A stretch of 64,000 nucleotides of DNA from Falsiroseomonas stagni DSM 19981 (GTDB lineage Bacteria > Pseudomonadota > Alphaproteobacteria > Acetobacterales > Acetobacteraceae). Both the position numbers and the translations under genes were made by a program. The notes under the pieces are model-generated. The model saw only the letters and a list, made by a program, of their open reading frames with translations, searched no databases and was not told where the DNA came from. Within the stretch, counting starts at the first letter, position 1. Each line of letters opens with the position of its first letter. Below, one piece after another: positions 32,760 to 41,871 of the stretch. The stretch spans positions 33,379-97,378 of the forward strand of contig NZ_FOSQ01000007.1 of NCBI RefSeq assembly GCF_900114315.1. Direction: 5' to 3'.

Positions 32760-34175
32760 ATGAAGCATGTGGATTTCGCCGGCCGGCTGGTGATGCTGGG
32801 CTTCGGGTCGATCGGCCAGGGCGTCCTGCCGCTGATCCTCCGTCACATCGGCATCACCGCCGACCGCATCACCATCGTGACCGCGGAGGAGCGGGGCCAT
32901 GAGGTGGCGGCGGAATACGGCGTGCGCTTCATCATCGAGGCGGCGACGCGGGACAACTACCGCGACCTGCTTTCGCCGCTGCTGGGCAAGGGCGACTTCC
33001 TGCTGAACCTCAGCGTGGACGTCGCCTCCGTCGCGCTGATGAAACTGTGCCAGGAGCTGGACTGCCTCTACCTCGATACGGTGGTGGAGCCCTGGGCTGG
33101 CGGGTACACGGATCCCTCCCTTACCCCCTCCCAGCGTTCCAACTATTCGATGCGGGAGGAGGCGGTGGCGCTGAAGCCCGCCTTCCAGGGCGGGCCGACC
33201 TCCGTCACCGCGCATGGCGCGAATCCGGGGCTGGTCAGCCATTTCGTGAAGCAGGCGCTGCTGGACATCGCGCGGGATACGGGGCGCCAGGTCAGCGTGC
33301 CGAAGCCCGCGGACCGCACGGGCTGGGCGACGCTGGCGCGCGACCTCGGCGTGAAGGTGATCCATATCGCGGAGCGCGACACGCAGGTCTCGCTGACGCC
33401 GAAGAAGCCCGGGGAGTTCGTGAACACCTGGTCGGTGGACGGCTTCGTGGGAGAGGGCAGCCAGCCCGCGGAACTCGGCTGGGGCAGCCATGAGAAGGCG
33501 CTGCCGCCGGATGGCCACCGCCACGGCTTCGGCTGCGACGCGGCCATCTACCTGATGCGGCCGGGTGCCAGCACCCGCGTTCGGTCCTGGACGCCGCTGG
33601 AGGGGCCGATGCATGGCTTCCTCATCACCCATAACGAAAGCATCTCGATCGCGGACTACTACACGCTGCGGGACCAGGCGGGGGCCGTGACCTACCGGCC
33701 GACCTCCCACTACGCCTACCACCCCTGCGACGATGCGGTGCTGTCCATCCACGAACTCGCCGGCAAGAACTGGCAGATGCAGCCGGAGAAGCGGCTGATG
33801 ACGGATGAGATCGTGCACGGGATGGATGAACTCGGCGTGCTGCTGATGGGCCACGCCAAGGGCGCCTACTGGTACGGGTCGCGGCTGACGATCGAGGAGG
33901 CGCGGCGCGTGGTGCCGCACAACAACGCGACCTCGTTGCAGGTGACGGCGGCGGTGCTGGCGGGCGTGATCTGGGCCATCGAGAACCCGCGCGAAGGCGT
34001 GGTCGAATCGGATGAGATCGACCATGAGCGCGCGCTGGCGATCTGCGCGCCCTACCTCGGCGATGTGGTCGGCGCCTATTCCGACTGGACGCCGCTGCAG
34101 GACCGCGCGGTGCTGTTCCCGGAGGATGTGGACAGCAGCGATCCCTGGCAGTTCAAGAATTTCCGGGTCGTCTGA
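32760..34175 (+). CDS. hss: Homospermidine synthase
   Basis: A 471-residue NAD-dependent enzyme that joins two putrescine units to make sym-homospermidine. The Rossmann loop LVMLGFGSIGQGVLPLIL is at about residues 10-27. Family segments are LDTVVEPWAGGY, VTAHGANPGLVSHFVKQAL and WYGSRLTIEEARRVVPHNNA. Length is typical. A GAAGGAG ribosome site lies 11-17 bases upstream. Homospermidine is a common main polyamine of alphaproteobacteria. With the ureohydrolase and decarboxylase it completes an arginine/ornithine to homospermidine route. Confidence 0.95.
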   Translation: MKHVDFAGRLVMLGFGSIGQGVLPLILRHIGITADRITIVTAEERGHEVAAEYGVRFIIEAATRDNYRDLLSPLLGKGDFLLNLSVDVASVALMKLCQELDCLYLDTVVEPWAGGYTDPSLTPSQRSNYSMREEAVALKPAFQGGPTSVTAHGANPGLVSHFVKQALLDIARDTGRQVSVPKPADRTGWATLARDLGVKVIHIAERDTQVSLTPKKPGEFVNTWSVDGFVGEGSQPAELGWGSHEKALPPDGHRHGFGCDAAIYLMRPGASTRVRSWTPLEGPMHGFLITHNESISIADYYTLRDQAGAVTYRPTSHYAYHPCDDAVLSIHELAGKNWQMQPEKRLMTDEIVHGMDELGVLLMGHAKGAYWYGSRLTIEEARRVVPHNNATSLQVTAAVLAGVIWAIENPREGVVESDEIDHERALAICAPYLGDVVGAYSDWTPLQDRAVLFPEDVDSSDPWQFKNFRVV

Positions 34176-34183
34176 ACCGCGAT

Positions 34184-34211
34184 GCGCGGGGGGTTTCCTA
34201 CCCCCCCGCGC
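34184..34211. terminator. GC hairpin between convergent hss and methyltransferase genes
   Basis: GCGCGGGGGG (34184-34193) pairs with CCCCCCGCGC (34202-34211), ten perfect pairs with an eight-base loop. It starts eight bases after the hss stop. The right arm and stop of the opposite methyltransferase gene overlap it. Probably a shared bidirectional terminator, without a long U-tract. Confidence 0.55.
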
Positions 34212-35307
34212 GCACGATCAGCCCGACGGAGGTCACGGGGAAGCCATCCACCGTCAGCCGCAGATGCGGCGCGGTCGGGAAGGCCAGGGCCGGGTGGGGC
34301 TGGAGATCGTAGGGCGGCACGTCGATGAAACGGTCCAGCAGGCCCGTGCCCGCATCGGTATCGAGCGCCAGCAATTCATGGCCATCGGCGGCCAGGCGCC
34401 GGGACAGTTCCGCGAAGTGACGCGGCTGGAACAGGACGGTGGGCCAATTGTCCACCGTCTCCCCCTCCGTCTCCAGGTTCATTTCCGTGGTGTGCACGGC
34501 GATGCCGCCGGGCTTCAGGCAGCGGACGGAATTGCGGACGAATTCCAGCCCCTGCTCGATGGATCCGACATGTTCGAAGGAACACATCGACCAGCAGAAA
34601 TCGAACTGGCCATGCAGTTCGGCCGGGATGGCGTTCATGTCCACCGGGCGGAAGCGGCAATTCGCCAGGAAGCGTTCGCGCCGCACCAGGTTCGGGCGCA
34701 GCAGCCCCTCCAGCGACGCCGCGTGCTGGTCGGTCTGCGCCCAGTTGTCGGCGCGGCCATCCTCCCCGGCCAGGTCGGTGGCCAGGACCTGGATGTGCCG
34801 GCCGGCGAGGTAGGAGGGCGTCAATTCGGTGCCGACGGCGAAGCCCAGCCCCTGGGCGCCGCTGCGCAGCTGCCCGCCTTCCCACAGCGCCTGCAGGACG
34901 AAGCCGTATTCCCAGATCTTGCGGCTGTAGAAGGGCACGATCTGCAACTGGCCGCACCAGAAGCGCAGCCAGTCCGATTCGATATCCGCCTGGGTGCAGA
35001 GCTTGCTGGTCAGGCCGACCCGCGTGGCGGTGCCGGGCAGCGTGGCGCCGGGGCCGGCCTTGCCCTCGGCGTAGAAACGCTCCGCCAAAGCGAGGCCCAT
35101 GAGCTTGGTGTTCCAGCGCAGCGCCGCCAGTTCCTTCAGCGCCATCGAAAGCGGGTCCCGCGCCGGGGTGCCATCCGGCGCCAGGCGTGAATGGAGGCCG
35201 AGGCGCTTGATCACCTGGTCCGCCACGGCATCCACCAGCGGGGTGGTCGCCCGGTCCAGCGCGCGGGAGGCCCAGGCGGAAGCCTGCCCCTTCGAAGCGT
35301 CCTTCAT
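34198..35307 (-). CDS. Class I SAM-dependent methyltransferase-like protein
   Basis: A 369-residue protein. The first ~150 residues are helical and contain FYSRKIWEYGFVLQALWEGG. The methyltransferase-like part then shows LGFAVGTELTPSYLAGRHIQ, DFCWSMCSFEHVGSIEQGLE and a V-R-C-L-K-P-G-G-I-A-V-H-T strand, the usual post-III region. SAM motif I is diverged (GLGFAVGTE rather than G-x-G-x-G). The reading frame stays open far upstream through the neighbour, but the first good start is ATG 35307. It may modify a glycan or lipid. Substrate unknown. Confidence 0.72.
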   Translation of the reverse strand: MKDASKGQASAWASRALDRATTPLVDAVADQVIKRLGLHSRLAPDGTPARDPLSMALKELAALRWNTKLMGLALAERFYAEGKAGPGATLPGTATRVGLTSKLCTQADIESDWLRFWCGQLQIVPFYSRKIWEYGFVLQALWEGGQLRSGAQGLGFAVGTELTPSYLAGRHIQVLATDLAGEDGRADNWAQTDQHAASLEGLLRPNLVRRERFLANCRFRPVDMNAIPAELHGQFDFCWSMCSFEHVGSIEQGLEFVRNSVRCLKPGGIAVHTTEMNLETEGETVDNWPTVLFQPRHFAELSRRLAADGHELLALDTDAGTGLLDRFIDVPPYDLQPHPALAFPTAPHLRLTVDGFPVTSVGLIVRAGG

Positions 35308-35472
35308 CGTCCTGTTACCACGCTGCCGGTCATCCTGATGTCGCACCCCCGGCATGATCGGCCGGGTGTCGTCACCCCAGGGATAACGGCTTTGCAGCCC
35401 CGCGTCTGCGCCGGGTTGCGCCGGGGTCCAGGGGGGCCATGATCCCTTCCCATGGCAGGCGGGAGGGCGGCG

Positions 35473-37077
35473 ATGCGGCATGTGGTGATGGCAGGGCTTT
35501 CGGCCCTGTGCCTGGCGGCGGCACCGGCCGCCGCCCAGACGCTGCGCATCGCGATGGCGGCGGAACCGACCTCCGCCGATCCGCAGCACTACGCGGCCGC
35601 GCCCAATTCCACCCTGCATGACCATGTCTTCGAAAGCCTGGTGGAACTGGATTCGCGCCTGAAGGCGGGGCCGTCGCTGGCCACCGGCTGGACGCGGCGG
35701 GATGACCGTTCCTGGGTCTTCGAGTTGCGGGAGGGGGTGCGCTTCCACAATGGCGCGGGCTTCACGGCGGCGGATGTCCATTTCTCCTTCTGCCGGATCG
35801 TGAACAATGAGAGCGAGCTGGCCTCCTCCTTCTCCTCCACCATCCGGCGGATCGCGCGGGTGGAGACGGAGACGCCGCATCGGATCGTGATCACGACGCG
35901 GGAGCCGGAGCCGCTGCTGCCGTCGGACCTGTCCAGCGTGCGGATCATCAGCGCGAGCAGCGTGGCGCCGCGGGCCGTGGCCTATGACGGCGCGCAGGGC
36001 TGCGGCGCGAAGGAGGGGCCCTGGCCGACGCTGGCGCAGTTCAACGATGGCGGCGCCGCCATCGGCACGGGGCCGTTCAGGCTGCGCAGCTTCGGGCGCG
36101 GCGGCGTCACGGAACTCACGCGGAACGAGGATTACTGGGGGCCGCGGCCGCATTGGGCGGAAGTGCGGCTCCAGCCCGTGACGGCGGCGGGGCCGCGGCT
36201 GGCGGGGCTGCTGGCCGGCGACCATGACGTGGTGGAGGCGCCGTCGACCGCCGATATCCCGCGGCTGCGCGGCAATGCGGCGATGCGGCTGGCGGTGGCG
36301 CCAACCACGCGGCTGATCTTTCTTCAGCTGGACCAGCGGGAGGCCGCGCCCTTCGTGAACGGGGGCGTGGGCCCGAATCCGCTGCGGGATGTGCGGGTTC
36401 GGCAGGCGCTGTCGCTCGCCATCGATCGGAATGCGATCGTGCAGCGGGTGATGGACGGGCTGGCGGTGCCGGCTTCGCAGTTCCTGCCGGATGGCATGAC
36501 CGGCACCATCCCCGGCCTGCCCGTGCTGCCCTTCGACCCCGCCCGCGCCCGCGCGCTGCTGGCGGAGGCCGGCTACCCCAACGGCTTCACCCTGACGCTG
36601 CACGCCACCAACAACCGCTATGTGAATGACAGCCGCATCGCCCAGGCGCTCGGCCAGTATTTCACGCGCATCGGCGTGCGGGCGGAGGTGGATGCCATGC
36701 CGTCCAACGTGTTCTTCAGCCGCCGGGCCCGGCGCGACTTCTCCCTCCCCATGGGCGGCTGGTCCGCCAGCGCGGAGGAGACGCTGCTGTTCTTCCGCAT
36801 CTGGGTGGCGAGCCTCGACCGCGACCGCGGCATCGGCACCAGCAACTACAGCGGCTGGTCCGACCCCGCCTTCGATGCGGACGCCATCCCGGCCCTGACC
36901 ACGATGGACGACGCCGCCCGCGGGCGGCTGCTGCAATCGGCGTCGCGGCGCGCGCTGGACCAGATGCCGGTGCTGCCGATCCATTTCGAAAGCGCGGTCT
37001 GGGCCTTCCGGCGCGGTCTGCGCTTCGAGGGCCGGATGGACCAGACGACCCTGGCGCAGGAGATCATGCCGGAATGA
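35473..37077 (+). CDS. ABC transporter substrate-binding protein, family 5 (peptide/nickel type)
   Basis: A 534-residue exported SBP_bac_5 protein. The signal peptide MRHVVMAGLSALCLAAAPA ends in AAA-QT. The mature start is LRIAMAAEPTSADPQHYAA. Family segments are WVFELREGVRFHNGAGFTAA, GTGPFRLRSFGRGGVTELTR and VRVRQALSLAIDRNAIVQRV. No DPP/OPP permease or ATPase genes adjoin it. It overlaps the following hydrolase (ATGA). A second protein of this type is at 58536. Start chosen with GGGAGGG upstream. Ligand unknown. Confidence 0.92.
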   Translation: MRHVVMAGLSALCLAAAPAAAQTLRIAMAAEPTSADPQHYAAAPNSTLHDHVFESLVELDSRLKAGPSLATGWTRRDDRSWVFELREGVRFHNGAGFTAADVHFSFCRIVNNESELASSFSSTIRRIARVETETPHRIVITTREPEPLLPSDLSSVRIISASSVAPRAVAYDGAQGCGAKEGPWPTLAQFNDGGAAIGTGPFRLRSFGRGGVTELTRNEDYWGPRPHWAEVRLQPVTAAGPRLAGLLAGDHDVVEAPSTADIPRLRGNAAMRLAVAPTTRLIFLQLDQREAAPFVNGGVGPNPLRDVRVRQALSLAIDRNAIVQRVMDGLAVPASQFLPDGMTGTIPGLPVLPFDPARARALLAEAGYPNGFTLTLHATNNRYVNDSRIAQALGQYFTRIGVRAEVDAMPSNVFFSRRARRDFSLPMGGWSASAEETLLFFRIWVASLDRDRGIGTSNYSGWSDPAFDADAIPALTTMDDAARGRLLQSASRRALDQMPVLPIHFESAVWAFRRGLRFEGRMDQTTLAQEIMPE

Positions 37078-37952
37078 AGACCCCCCTCGCCCAGGCGCTG
37101 TCCCAACCCGGGCGCGCCGCCATCCCCTGGACGGATGGCGCCTGCGACCTGGCCAGGCCGCTGACGCTGCACACCTACCGCGCGCCCGGCTTCACGCCGG
37201 ACAGCCCGGTGGTGCTGGTCAGCCACGGGATGCTGCGCAACGGCGACGACTACCGGGATTTCTGGGTGGACGCCGCGGACCGGCACGGGCTGCTGATCAT
37301 CGCCACCACCTTCGGCAACGCCGCCTGGCCCGGCGCCGGGCCCTACAATAACGGCCTGGTGCTGGATGAGGAGGGCGCCGTGCGGCCGCGCGCTTCCTGG
37401 GGCTACGGCATCCCGCTGCGGGTGTTCCAGGCCTTGCAGGCCGCCGGCATCACGCGGCGCCCCCGCGCGCATTTCTTCGGCCATTCCGCCGGCGGCCAGT
37501 TCGGGCACCGCCTGATGTCCACCCAGCCGCATGACCTGCTGGAGCAGGCGACCGTCGGCAACCCCGGCTGGTACACGCTGCCCGTGCTGGACAAGCCCTT
37601 CCCGGAAGGGATGGGCGGCATCGGGCTTTCGGACCGCGAGGTGGAGGCGCTGCTGCGCTTCCCCATGACCATCCTGGCCGGCGACCGGGATACGGAGGTC
37701 GGGCCCTCCCTTCCCGCCAACCCCGAGGCGCTGGCCCAGGGGCCGCACCGATTCGCCCGGGCGCATTTCTACCTGGAGGCCGGGCGGGCGGAGGCGAAGC
37801 GGCGCGGCTTCGACTGCGCCTGGAGGCTGGTTCCGGTGGCGGGCATCGGCCATGACGGGCGGGCCATGTCGCGGGTCTGCGCGGCGCTGTGGTTCGAGGG
37901 CCGGCTGATCTCCGCCGAGGAAGCAGGCGTGGTCGCGGAGGGGGCGGCCTGA
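37074..37952 (+). CDS. Alpha/beta hydrolase (PHB-depolymerase/feruloyl-esterase-like)
   Basis: A 292-residue alpha/beta hydrolase. VVLVSHGMLRNGDDYRDFW forms the oxyanion strand, the nucleophile elbow is FFGHSAGGQFGHRL (about residue 141), and the late His is in VAGIGHDGR (about 264). A catalytic Asp probably lies in ILAGDRDTEVG. No signal peptide is evident. It is coupled to the peptide-binding protein gene (ATGA). The pair may take up and hydrolyse an ester or amide. Substrate unknown. Confidence 0.82.
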   Translation: MKTPLAQALSQPGRAAIPWTDGACDLARPLTLHTYRAPGFTPDSPVVLVSHGMLRNGDDYRDFWVDAADRHGLLIIATTFGNAAWPGAGPYNNGLVLDEEGAVRPRASWGYGIPLRVFQALQAAGITRRPRAHFFGHSAGGQFGHRLMSTQPHDLLEQATVGNPGWYTLPVLDKPFPEGMGGIGLSDREVEALLRFPMTILAGDRDTEVGPSLPANPEALAQGPHRFARAHFYLEAGRAEAKRRGFDCAWRLVPVAGIGHDGRAMSRVCAALWFEGRLISAEEAGVVAEGAA

Positions 37953-37994
37953 CGGCGGGGGCCGAATTGACGGGCCGGACCGGGCGACGTAGCG

Positions 37995-38020
37995 TTGTCA
38001 GGTCATATGATGACTGATCC
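37995..38020. promoter_or_regulatory. Candidate operator upstream of FadR/GntR gene
   Basis: An AT-rich patch contains the palindrome TCATATGA (38003-38010) and overlapping mirrored TCAG...CTGA arms (37998-38017), about 30-45 bp before the regulator start. FadR-type regulators commonly bind G-T-N-x-A-C palindromes near their own genes. Autoregulation is a reasonable reading, but the symmetry is imperfect. Confidence 0.4.
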
Positions 38021-38047
38021 TTCCTGCCCCGTCCGGGGTGTCCCCGC

Positions 38048-38797
38048 ATGAGTGGCCGCCCCATCGGCATGGCGCCGCTACGTTCCCCCGCGAACCTCAC
38101 CGGCGCGCTGGTGCACCGCCTGGCGGAGGAGATCCGCAGCGGCCGCCTGGCGCCCGGCGCCCGCCTGCCGACCGAACAGGATCTGATGCGGGAGGCCGGC
38201 GTCAGCCGCACCGTGGTGCGGGAAGCCGTGGCCGCGCTGCGGGCGGAGGGCCTGGTCTTCACCCGCCAGGGGGTGGGCGCCTTTGTCAGCGACCGCCCCG
38301 GGGAGGGAATCTTCCGCCTGACGCCGAGCGAGGCGGAGGGGTTGCAGCAGGTCATCCAGGTGCTGGAACTGCGCCTGGCGCTGGAGGTGGAGGCCGCGGG
38401 CCTGGCCGCTCTGCGGCGGGACGCGACATCCCTCGCCGCGATCCGGGAGGCCGAGGCCGCCTTCGATGCCGCCATGGCATCCGGCAGCGACGGGGCGGAG
38501 GCCGATTTCGCGCTCCACCGCGCCATCTTCGCCGCCACCGCCAACCCGCATTTCCTGCGCCTGCTGGAAGTGCTGGGACGGCACGCGATTCCCCGCCGGG
38601 CGCTTGGCCTGGTGGAGCGGAGCGATGCGGAGCGCCGGGCCTATCTGGAACAGGTGCGGCGGGAGCATCGCCTGGTGGCGGAGTCCATCGCCGCGGGCGA
38701 TTCGGCCGCCGCGCGGGATGCGATGCGCGGGCATCTGGAAGCGGCGCGGGAACGCTACCGGCGGCTGGCGGACCAGGTGGGGGCGGGCGCGCCGTAG
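38048..38797 (+). CDS. GntR family regulator, FadR subgroup (FCD domain)
   Basis: A 249-residue regulator. The winged helix-turn-helix spans about residues 15-85 (LAPGARLPTEQDLMREAGVS, then RTVVREAVAALRAEGLV). The C-terminal FCD domain shows ADFALHRAIFAATANPHFL and EHRLVAESIAAGD. The Asp and His residues there normally hold a metal that contacts carboxylate effectors. It precedes the convergent SDR at 38830 and the hydroxyacid dehydrogenase at 39644, which are typical sugar-acid enzymes. A sugar-acid effector is likely. Confidence 0.93.
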   Translation: MSGRPIGMAPLRSPANLTGALVHRLAEEIRSGRLAPGARLPTEQDLMREAGVSRTVVREAVAALRAEGLVFTRQGVGAFVSDRPGEGIFRLTPSEAEGLQQVIQVLELRLALEVEAAGLAALRRDATSLAAIREAEAAFDAAMASGSDGAEADFALHRAIFAATANPHFLRLLEVLGRHAIPRRALGLVERSDAERRAYLEQVRREHRLVAESIAAGDSAAARDAMRGHLEAARERYRRLADQVGAGAP

Positions 38798-38829
38798 CGC
38801 GCGCCGCCCCCACCTCACGCCAACGGGCC

Positions 38830-39597
38830 TCACACCACCGCGGTCATGCCGCCATCGACATAGAGCAGGTGGCCGTTCACGAAATCCGAGGCGGCGGAGG
38901 AGAGGAACACGGCGGCGCCGACCAGCTCCTCCACCTTGCCCCAGCGGCCGGCGGGCACGCGCTTGCAGAGCCAGTCGGTGAAGGCCTCGTCCTCCACCAG
39001 CACCTTCGTGAGCTCGGTCGCGAAATAGCCCGGCGCGATGGCGTTCACCTGCACGCCGCCCTTGGCCCATTCGGCGCAGAGCGATCGCGTCATGGTCCGG
39101 ACCGCGCCCTTGCTGGCGGCATAGGGCGTGATGGTGGCGCGGCCGAGTTCGGACTGGACGCTGGCGATGTTCACGATCTTGCCGTGGCCGCGCTTCAGCA
39201 TCCGCCGCGCGCAGGCCTGGGCCATGAAGAACACGGCCTCCACATTCACGGCCTGGACTTCCCGGAAGGTCTCGGGCGTCACCTCCGTCGCGGGGAAGCG
39301 GCGGTTGATGCCGGCGTTGTTCACCAGCACCTCGATGGGGCCGACACGGGATTCCAGCTCCTCCACAGCGGCATCCAGGGCATGGGGGTCCGTCACGTCG
39401 AAGCCAGCCTCCGTCACGTCGATTCCCTCCGCCGCCAGGGCCCGCGCGGCCTCCCCCAGCGCCTTCGGGTCGCGGCCGTTGAGGATGATGGAGCCGCCGG
39501 CCTGGCCCAGGCCGCGGGCGAGCGCGAGGCCGATGCCGCGGCTGGAGCCCGTGATGAGAATCCGCCGCCCCTTGAGGTCGAACAACCCTTGCGTCAT
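38830..39597 (-). CDS. SDR oxidoreductase, gluconate 5-dehydrogenase-like
   Basis: A 255-residue short-chain dehydrogenase. The cofactor loop is ITGSSRGIGLALARGL, followed by LVNNAGINRRFP. The catalytic residues are Ser in NIASVQSEL and Tyr/Lys in YAASK. The C-terminal APGYFATELTKVLVEDEAF with W-x-K-R-V-P-A-G-R-W-G is typical of gluconate 5-dehydrogenase/2-deoxygluconate dehydrogenases. Start chosen at 39597 with GGAGG upstream. The 46-bp divergent gap to 39644 suggests joint control by the nearby FadR-type regulator. Confidence 0.88.
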   Translation of the reverse strand: MTQGLFDLKGRRILITGSSRGIGLALARGLGQAGGSIILNGRDPKALGEAARALAAEGIDVTEAGFDVTDPHALDAAVEELESRVGPIEVLVNNAGINRRFPATEVTPETFREVQAVNVEAVFFMAQACARRMLKRGHGKIVNIASVQSELGRATITPYAASKGAVRTMTRSLCAEWAKGGVQVNAIAPGYFATELTKVLVEDEAFTDWLCKRVPAGRWGKVEELVGAAVFLSSAASDFVNGHLLYVDGGMTAVV

Positions 39598-39643
39598 CGA
39601 CGCCTCCTGCCATTGATGGCCGGGGACGTTGCGGGGAAATACG

Positions 39644-40591
39644 ATGTCGGACAAGCCTGGGCTGCTGCTGGTTGGCGAGTTGCCGGAATGGGACGTGGCG
39701 GCGCTGGAGGCCGATTTTCACGTCTTCCATTACTGGCGGGCGGCGGACAAGGCGGCGATGCTGGCCGAGGCCCGTGACAGCACCGTCGCCATCGTCACCA
39801 AGGGCGAGATCGGCGCGGATGGCGCGCTGATGGATGCGCTCCCCAAGACGAAGATCATCGCCTGCTACGGCGTCGGCGTGGATGCCATCGACCTCGATGC
39901 AGCCCGGGCGCGCGGCATTCCCGTGACCAACACGCCCGATGTGCTGACCGAGGAGGTGGCGGATTTCGCCATCCTGCTGATGCTCGGCGCGGCGCGGCGG
40001 GTGCGGGATGGCGATGCCTGGGTGCGCAGCGGGGCCTGGGCCGCGCGCGGGCCGATGGCGCTGACCACGCGGGTGTCGGGCAAGCGGCTCGGCATCGTGG
40101 GCCTCGGGCGGATCGGCAGCGCCATCGCCAGGCGGGCGGAGGGCTTCGGGATGCCCATCGCCTACAGCGCCCGCACCCGCAAGGATGGCGTCGCCTATGA
40201 CTGGTACCCGACCCCCGCGGCGATGGCGCCGCATGTCGATGTGCTCTGCGTCGCCGCCGCCGGCGGTGCCGCCACGCGCGGCCTGGTGGATCGCACGGCG
40301 ATCGAGGCGCTGCCCCCCGGCGTGATCTTCGTGAATGTGTCGCGCGGCACGGTGGTGGATGAGGCCGCGCTGCTGGACGCGCTGCGCCAGGGCAGGATCG
40401 GCGCCGCGGGGCTCGACGTGTTCCTGAACGAGCCGAACATCGATCCCGAATTCCTGACCTTCCCCAATGTGCTGCTGCAACCGCACGCCGCCAGCGGCAG
40501 CATCGAGACGCGGAAGGACATGGGACGGCTGATGCGGGAGAATGTCGCGGCGGCGATGGCGGGAAGGACGCTGCCCACGCGGATCGCGTGA
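39644..40591 (+). CDS. D-2-hydroxyacid dehydrogenase (glyoxylate/hydroxypyruvate reductase-like)
   Basis: A 315-residue NAD(P)-dependent dehydrogenase. The Rossmann loop is GIVGLGRIGSAIARRA (about residues 147-162). Catalytic Arg lies in NVSRGTVVDEAAL, the Glu in the LDVFLNEP region, and the His in LQPHAASGS. ACYGVGVDAIDLDAARARGI and PVTNTPDVLTEEVADF are standard. It fits reduction of glyoxylate, hydroxypyruvate or 2-keto sugar acids. Divergent from the gluconate-dehydrogenase-like SDR. Confidence 0.92.
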   Translation: MSDKPGLLLVGELPEWDVAALEADFHVFHYWRAADKAAMLAEARDSTVAIVTKGEIGADGALMDALPKTKIIACYGVGVDAIDLDAARARGIPVTNTPDVLTEEVADFAILLMLGAARRVRDGDAWVRSGAWAARGPMALTTRVSGKRLGIVGLGRIGSAIARRAEGFGMPIAYSARTRKDGVAYDWYPTPAAMAPHVDVLCVAAAGGAATRGLVDRTAIEALPPGVIFVNVSRGTVVDEAALLDALRQGRIGAAGLDVFLNEPNIDPEFLTFPNVLLQPHAASGSIETRKDMGRLMRENVAAAMAGRTLPTRIA

Positions 40592-40611
40592 GCGCGCCCC
40601 TCCCCGCGCGC

Positions 40612-41046
40612 TCAGCCCTCGAACTGCGTCTCCAGCGTGATGTCGGCCTTCAGCAGCCTGGAGACGGGGCAGCCCGCCTTGGCTTCCTCCGCCAGCGCCT
40701 TGAAGGTCGCCTCATCCGTGCCGGGGACCCTGGCGCGGAGGCTCAGCGCGACGCGGGTGATGCGAAAGCCCTCGCCCTCCTGCTCCATCGTGACCTTGGC
40801 GGTGGTGTCGAGGCTTTCCGCCGCCAGCCCGTCCTTCGCCAGGCGGAAGGCCAGCGCCATGGTGAAGCAGCCGGCATGGGCGGCGCCGATCAGTTCCTCC
40901 GGGTTGGTGCCGCTTCCGTCGCCGAAGCGGGCGTTGAAGCCGTAGGGCGCTTCCTTCAGCACGCCGCTGGCGGAGGAGATGTGGCCGGTGCCGTCCTTGC
41001 CGCCGCCGGCCCAATGGGCGGATGCGCTGCGCATGATGCTGGCCAT
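40612..41046 (-). CDS. OsmC family peroxiredoxin
   Basis: A 144-residue OsmC-type thiol peroxidase. The two active cysteines are Cys60 in AAHAGCFTMAL and Cys126 in AKAGCPVSRLL. The N-terminal MRSASAHWAGGGKDGTGHIS and GTNPEELIGAAHA are typical of OsmC rather than Ohr. It reduces organic hydroperoxides. The start at 41046 is supported by AGGAG eight bases upstream. Convergent with the dehydrogenase at 39644. Confidence 0.95.
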   Translation of the reverse strand: MASIMRSASAHWAGGGKDGTGHISSASGVLKEAPYGFNARFGDGSGTNPEELIGAAHAGCFTMALAFRLAKDGLAAESLDTTAKVTMEQEGEGFRITRVALSLRARVPGTDEATFKALAEEAKAGCPVSRLLKADITLETQFEG

Positions 41047-41186
41047 GGGGGATGCTCCTGTCGTGGTTCCAGGGGCCTCATCGCGCGGGGGCGGCGGAAG
41101 GCGGCATGACAAGGCCGCGCGCGGGCACCTTGCCGGGCGGGGACGGCGCCTGTAGGGCGACGGGGTCCCAAGCCTCGGAGAAGTCG

Positions 41187-41861
41187 ATGCCCGCCGGTTT
41201 CCGCATCCTGCCCCGCGCCCGCGCCGTGGCGCCCGCCATCGTGGAACGGTTCCGCCCCCTGCCCGTCGCCAATGTCAGCGACAGCATGTCCCGCCTCTTC
41301 GCGGCCGGGCCGCGCATCCGGCCGATGCACAAGGGCGGCGTGATGGCCGGGCCGGCCTTCACGGTGAAGACCCGGCCGGGCGACAACCTCATGGTCCACA
41401 AGGCGATCGACATCGCCAATCCCGGCGATGTGGTGGTGGTGGATGCGGGCGGCGACCTGACCAATGCGATCATCGGGGAGCTGATGCTGGCGCAGATGGT
41501 GAAGCGCGGCCTGGCCGGCATCGTCATCAATGGCGCCATCCGCGATTCGTGCGCCCTCGCCCAGCAGGATTTTCCGGTGTTCGCCGCGGGCGTCACGCAT
41601 CGCGGGCCCTACAAGGACGGCCCCGGGGAGATCAACGTCCCCATCGCCATCGACGGCATGGTGATCGAGCCCGGCGACATGATCCTGGGCGATGATGACG
41701 GCTTCGTCGCCATCGGCTTCGACGATGCGGCGACGGTGCTGGCCGCGACCGAGGCGAAGCAGGCCGCCGAGGAGAAGCAGATGGCGCAGATCGAGGCCGG
41801 CACCATCGACCGGTCCTGGGTGGACGCCACCCTCAAGCGCCTGGGCTGCGAGGGCGTATAG
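41187..41861 (+). CDS. RraA-like / HMG-aldolase family protein
   Basis: A 224-residue RraA-fold protein. It has PVANVSDSMSRLFAAGPRIR, then GDVVVVDAGGDLTNAIIGEL and the canonical GAIRD motif in VINGAIRDSCAL (about residues 113-124). That motif supplies the Arg-Asp used by metal-dependent oxaloacetate decarboxylases and HMG aldolases. The late D-D-D-G-F-V-A-I segment is typical. The start at 41187 is preferred by family length. It is more canonical than the paralogue at 2891. An 11-bp inverted repeat follows its stop. Confidence 0.85.
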   Translation: MPAGFRILPRARAVAPAIVERFRPLPVANVSDSMSRLFAAGPRIRPMHKGGVMAGPAFTVKTRPGDNLMVHKAIDIANPGDVVVVDAGGDLTNAIIGELMLAQMVKRGLAGIVINGAIRDSCALAQQDFPVFAAGVTHRGPYKDGPGEINVPIAIDGMVIEPGDMILGDDDGFVAIGFDDAATVLAATEAKQAAEEKQMAQIEAGTIDRSWVDATLKRLGCEGV

Positions 41862-41871
41862 GAACCGTCCC

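Noticed and set aside
35308..36984. Upstream extension of the methyltransferase frame
   Set aside because: The frame stays open through the antisense of the peptide-binding protein, but the normal start is ATG 35307 and the extension has no domain.
41052..41186. Longer N-terminus for the RraA-like protein at 41187
   Set aside because: The upstream in-frame part overlaps the OsmC promoter region and has no family similarity; 41187 gives the normal length.
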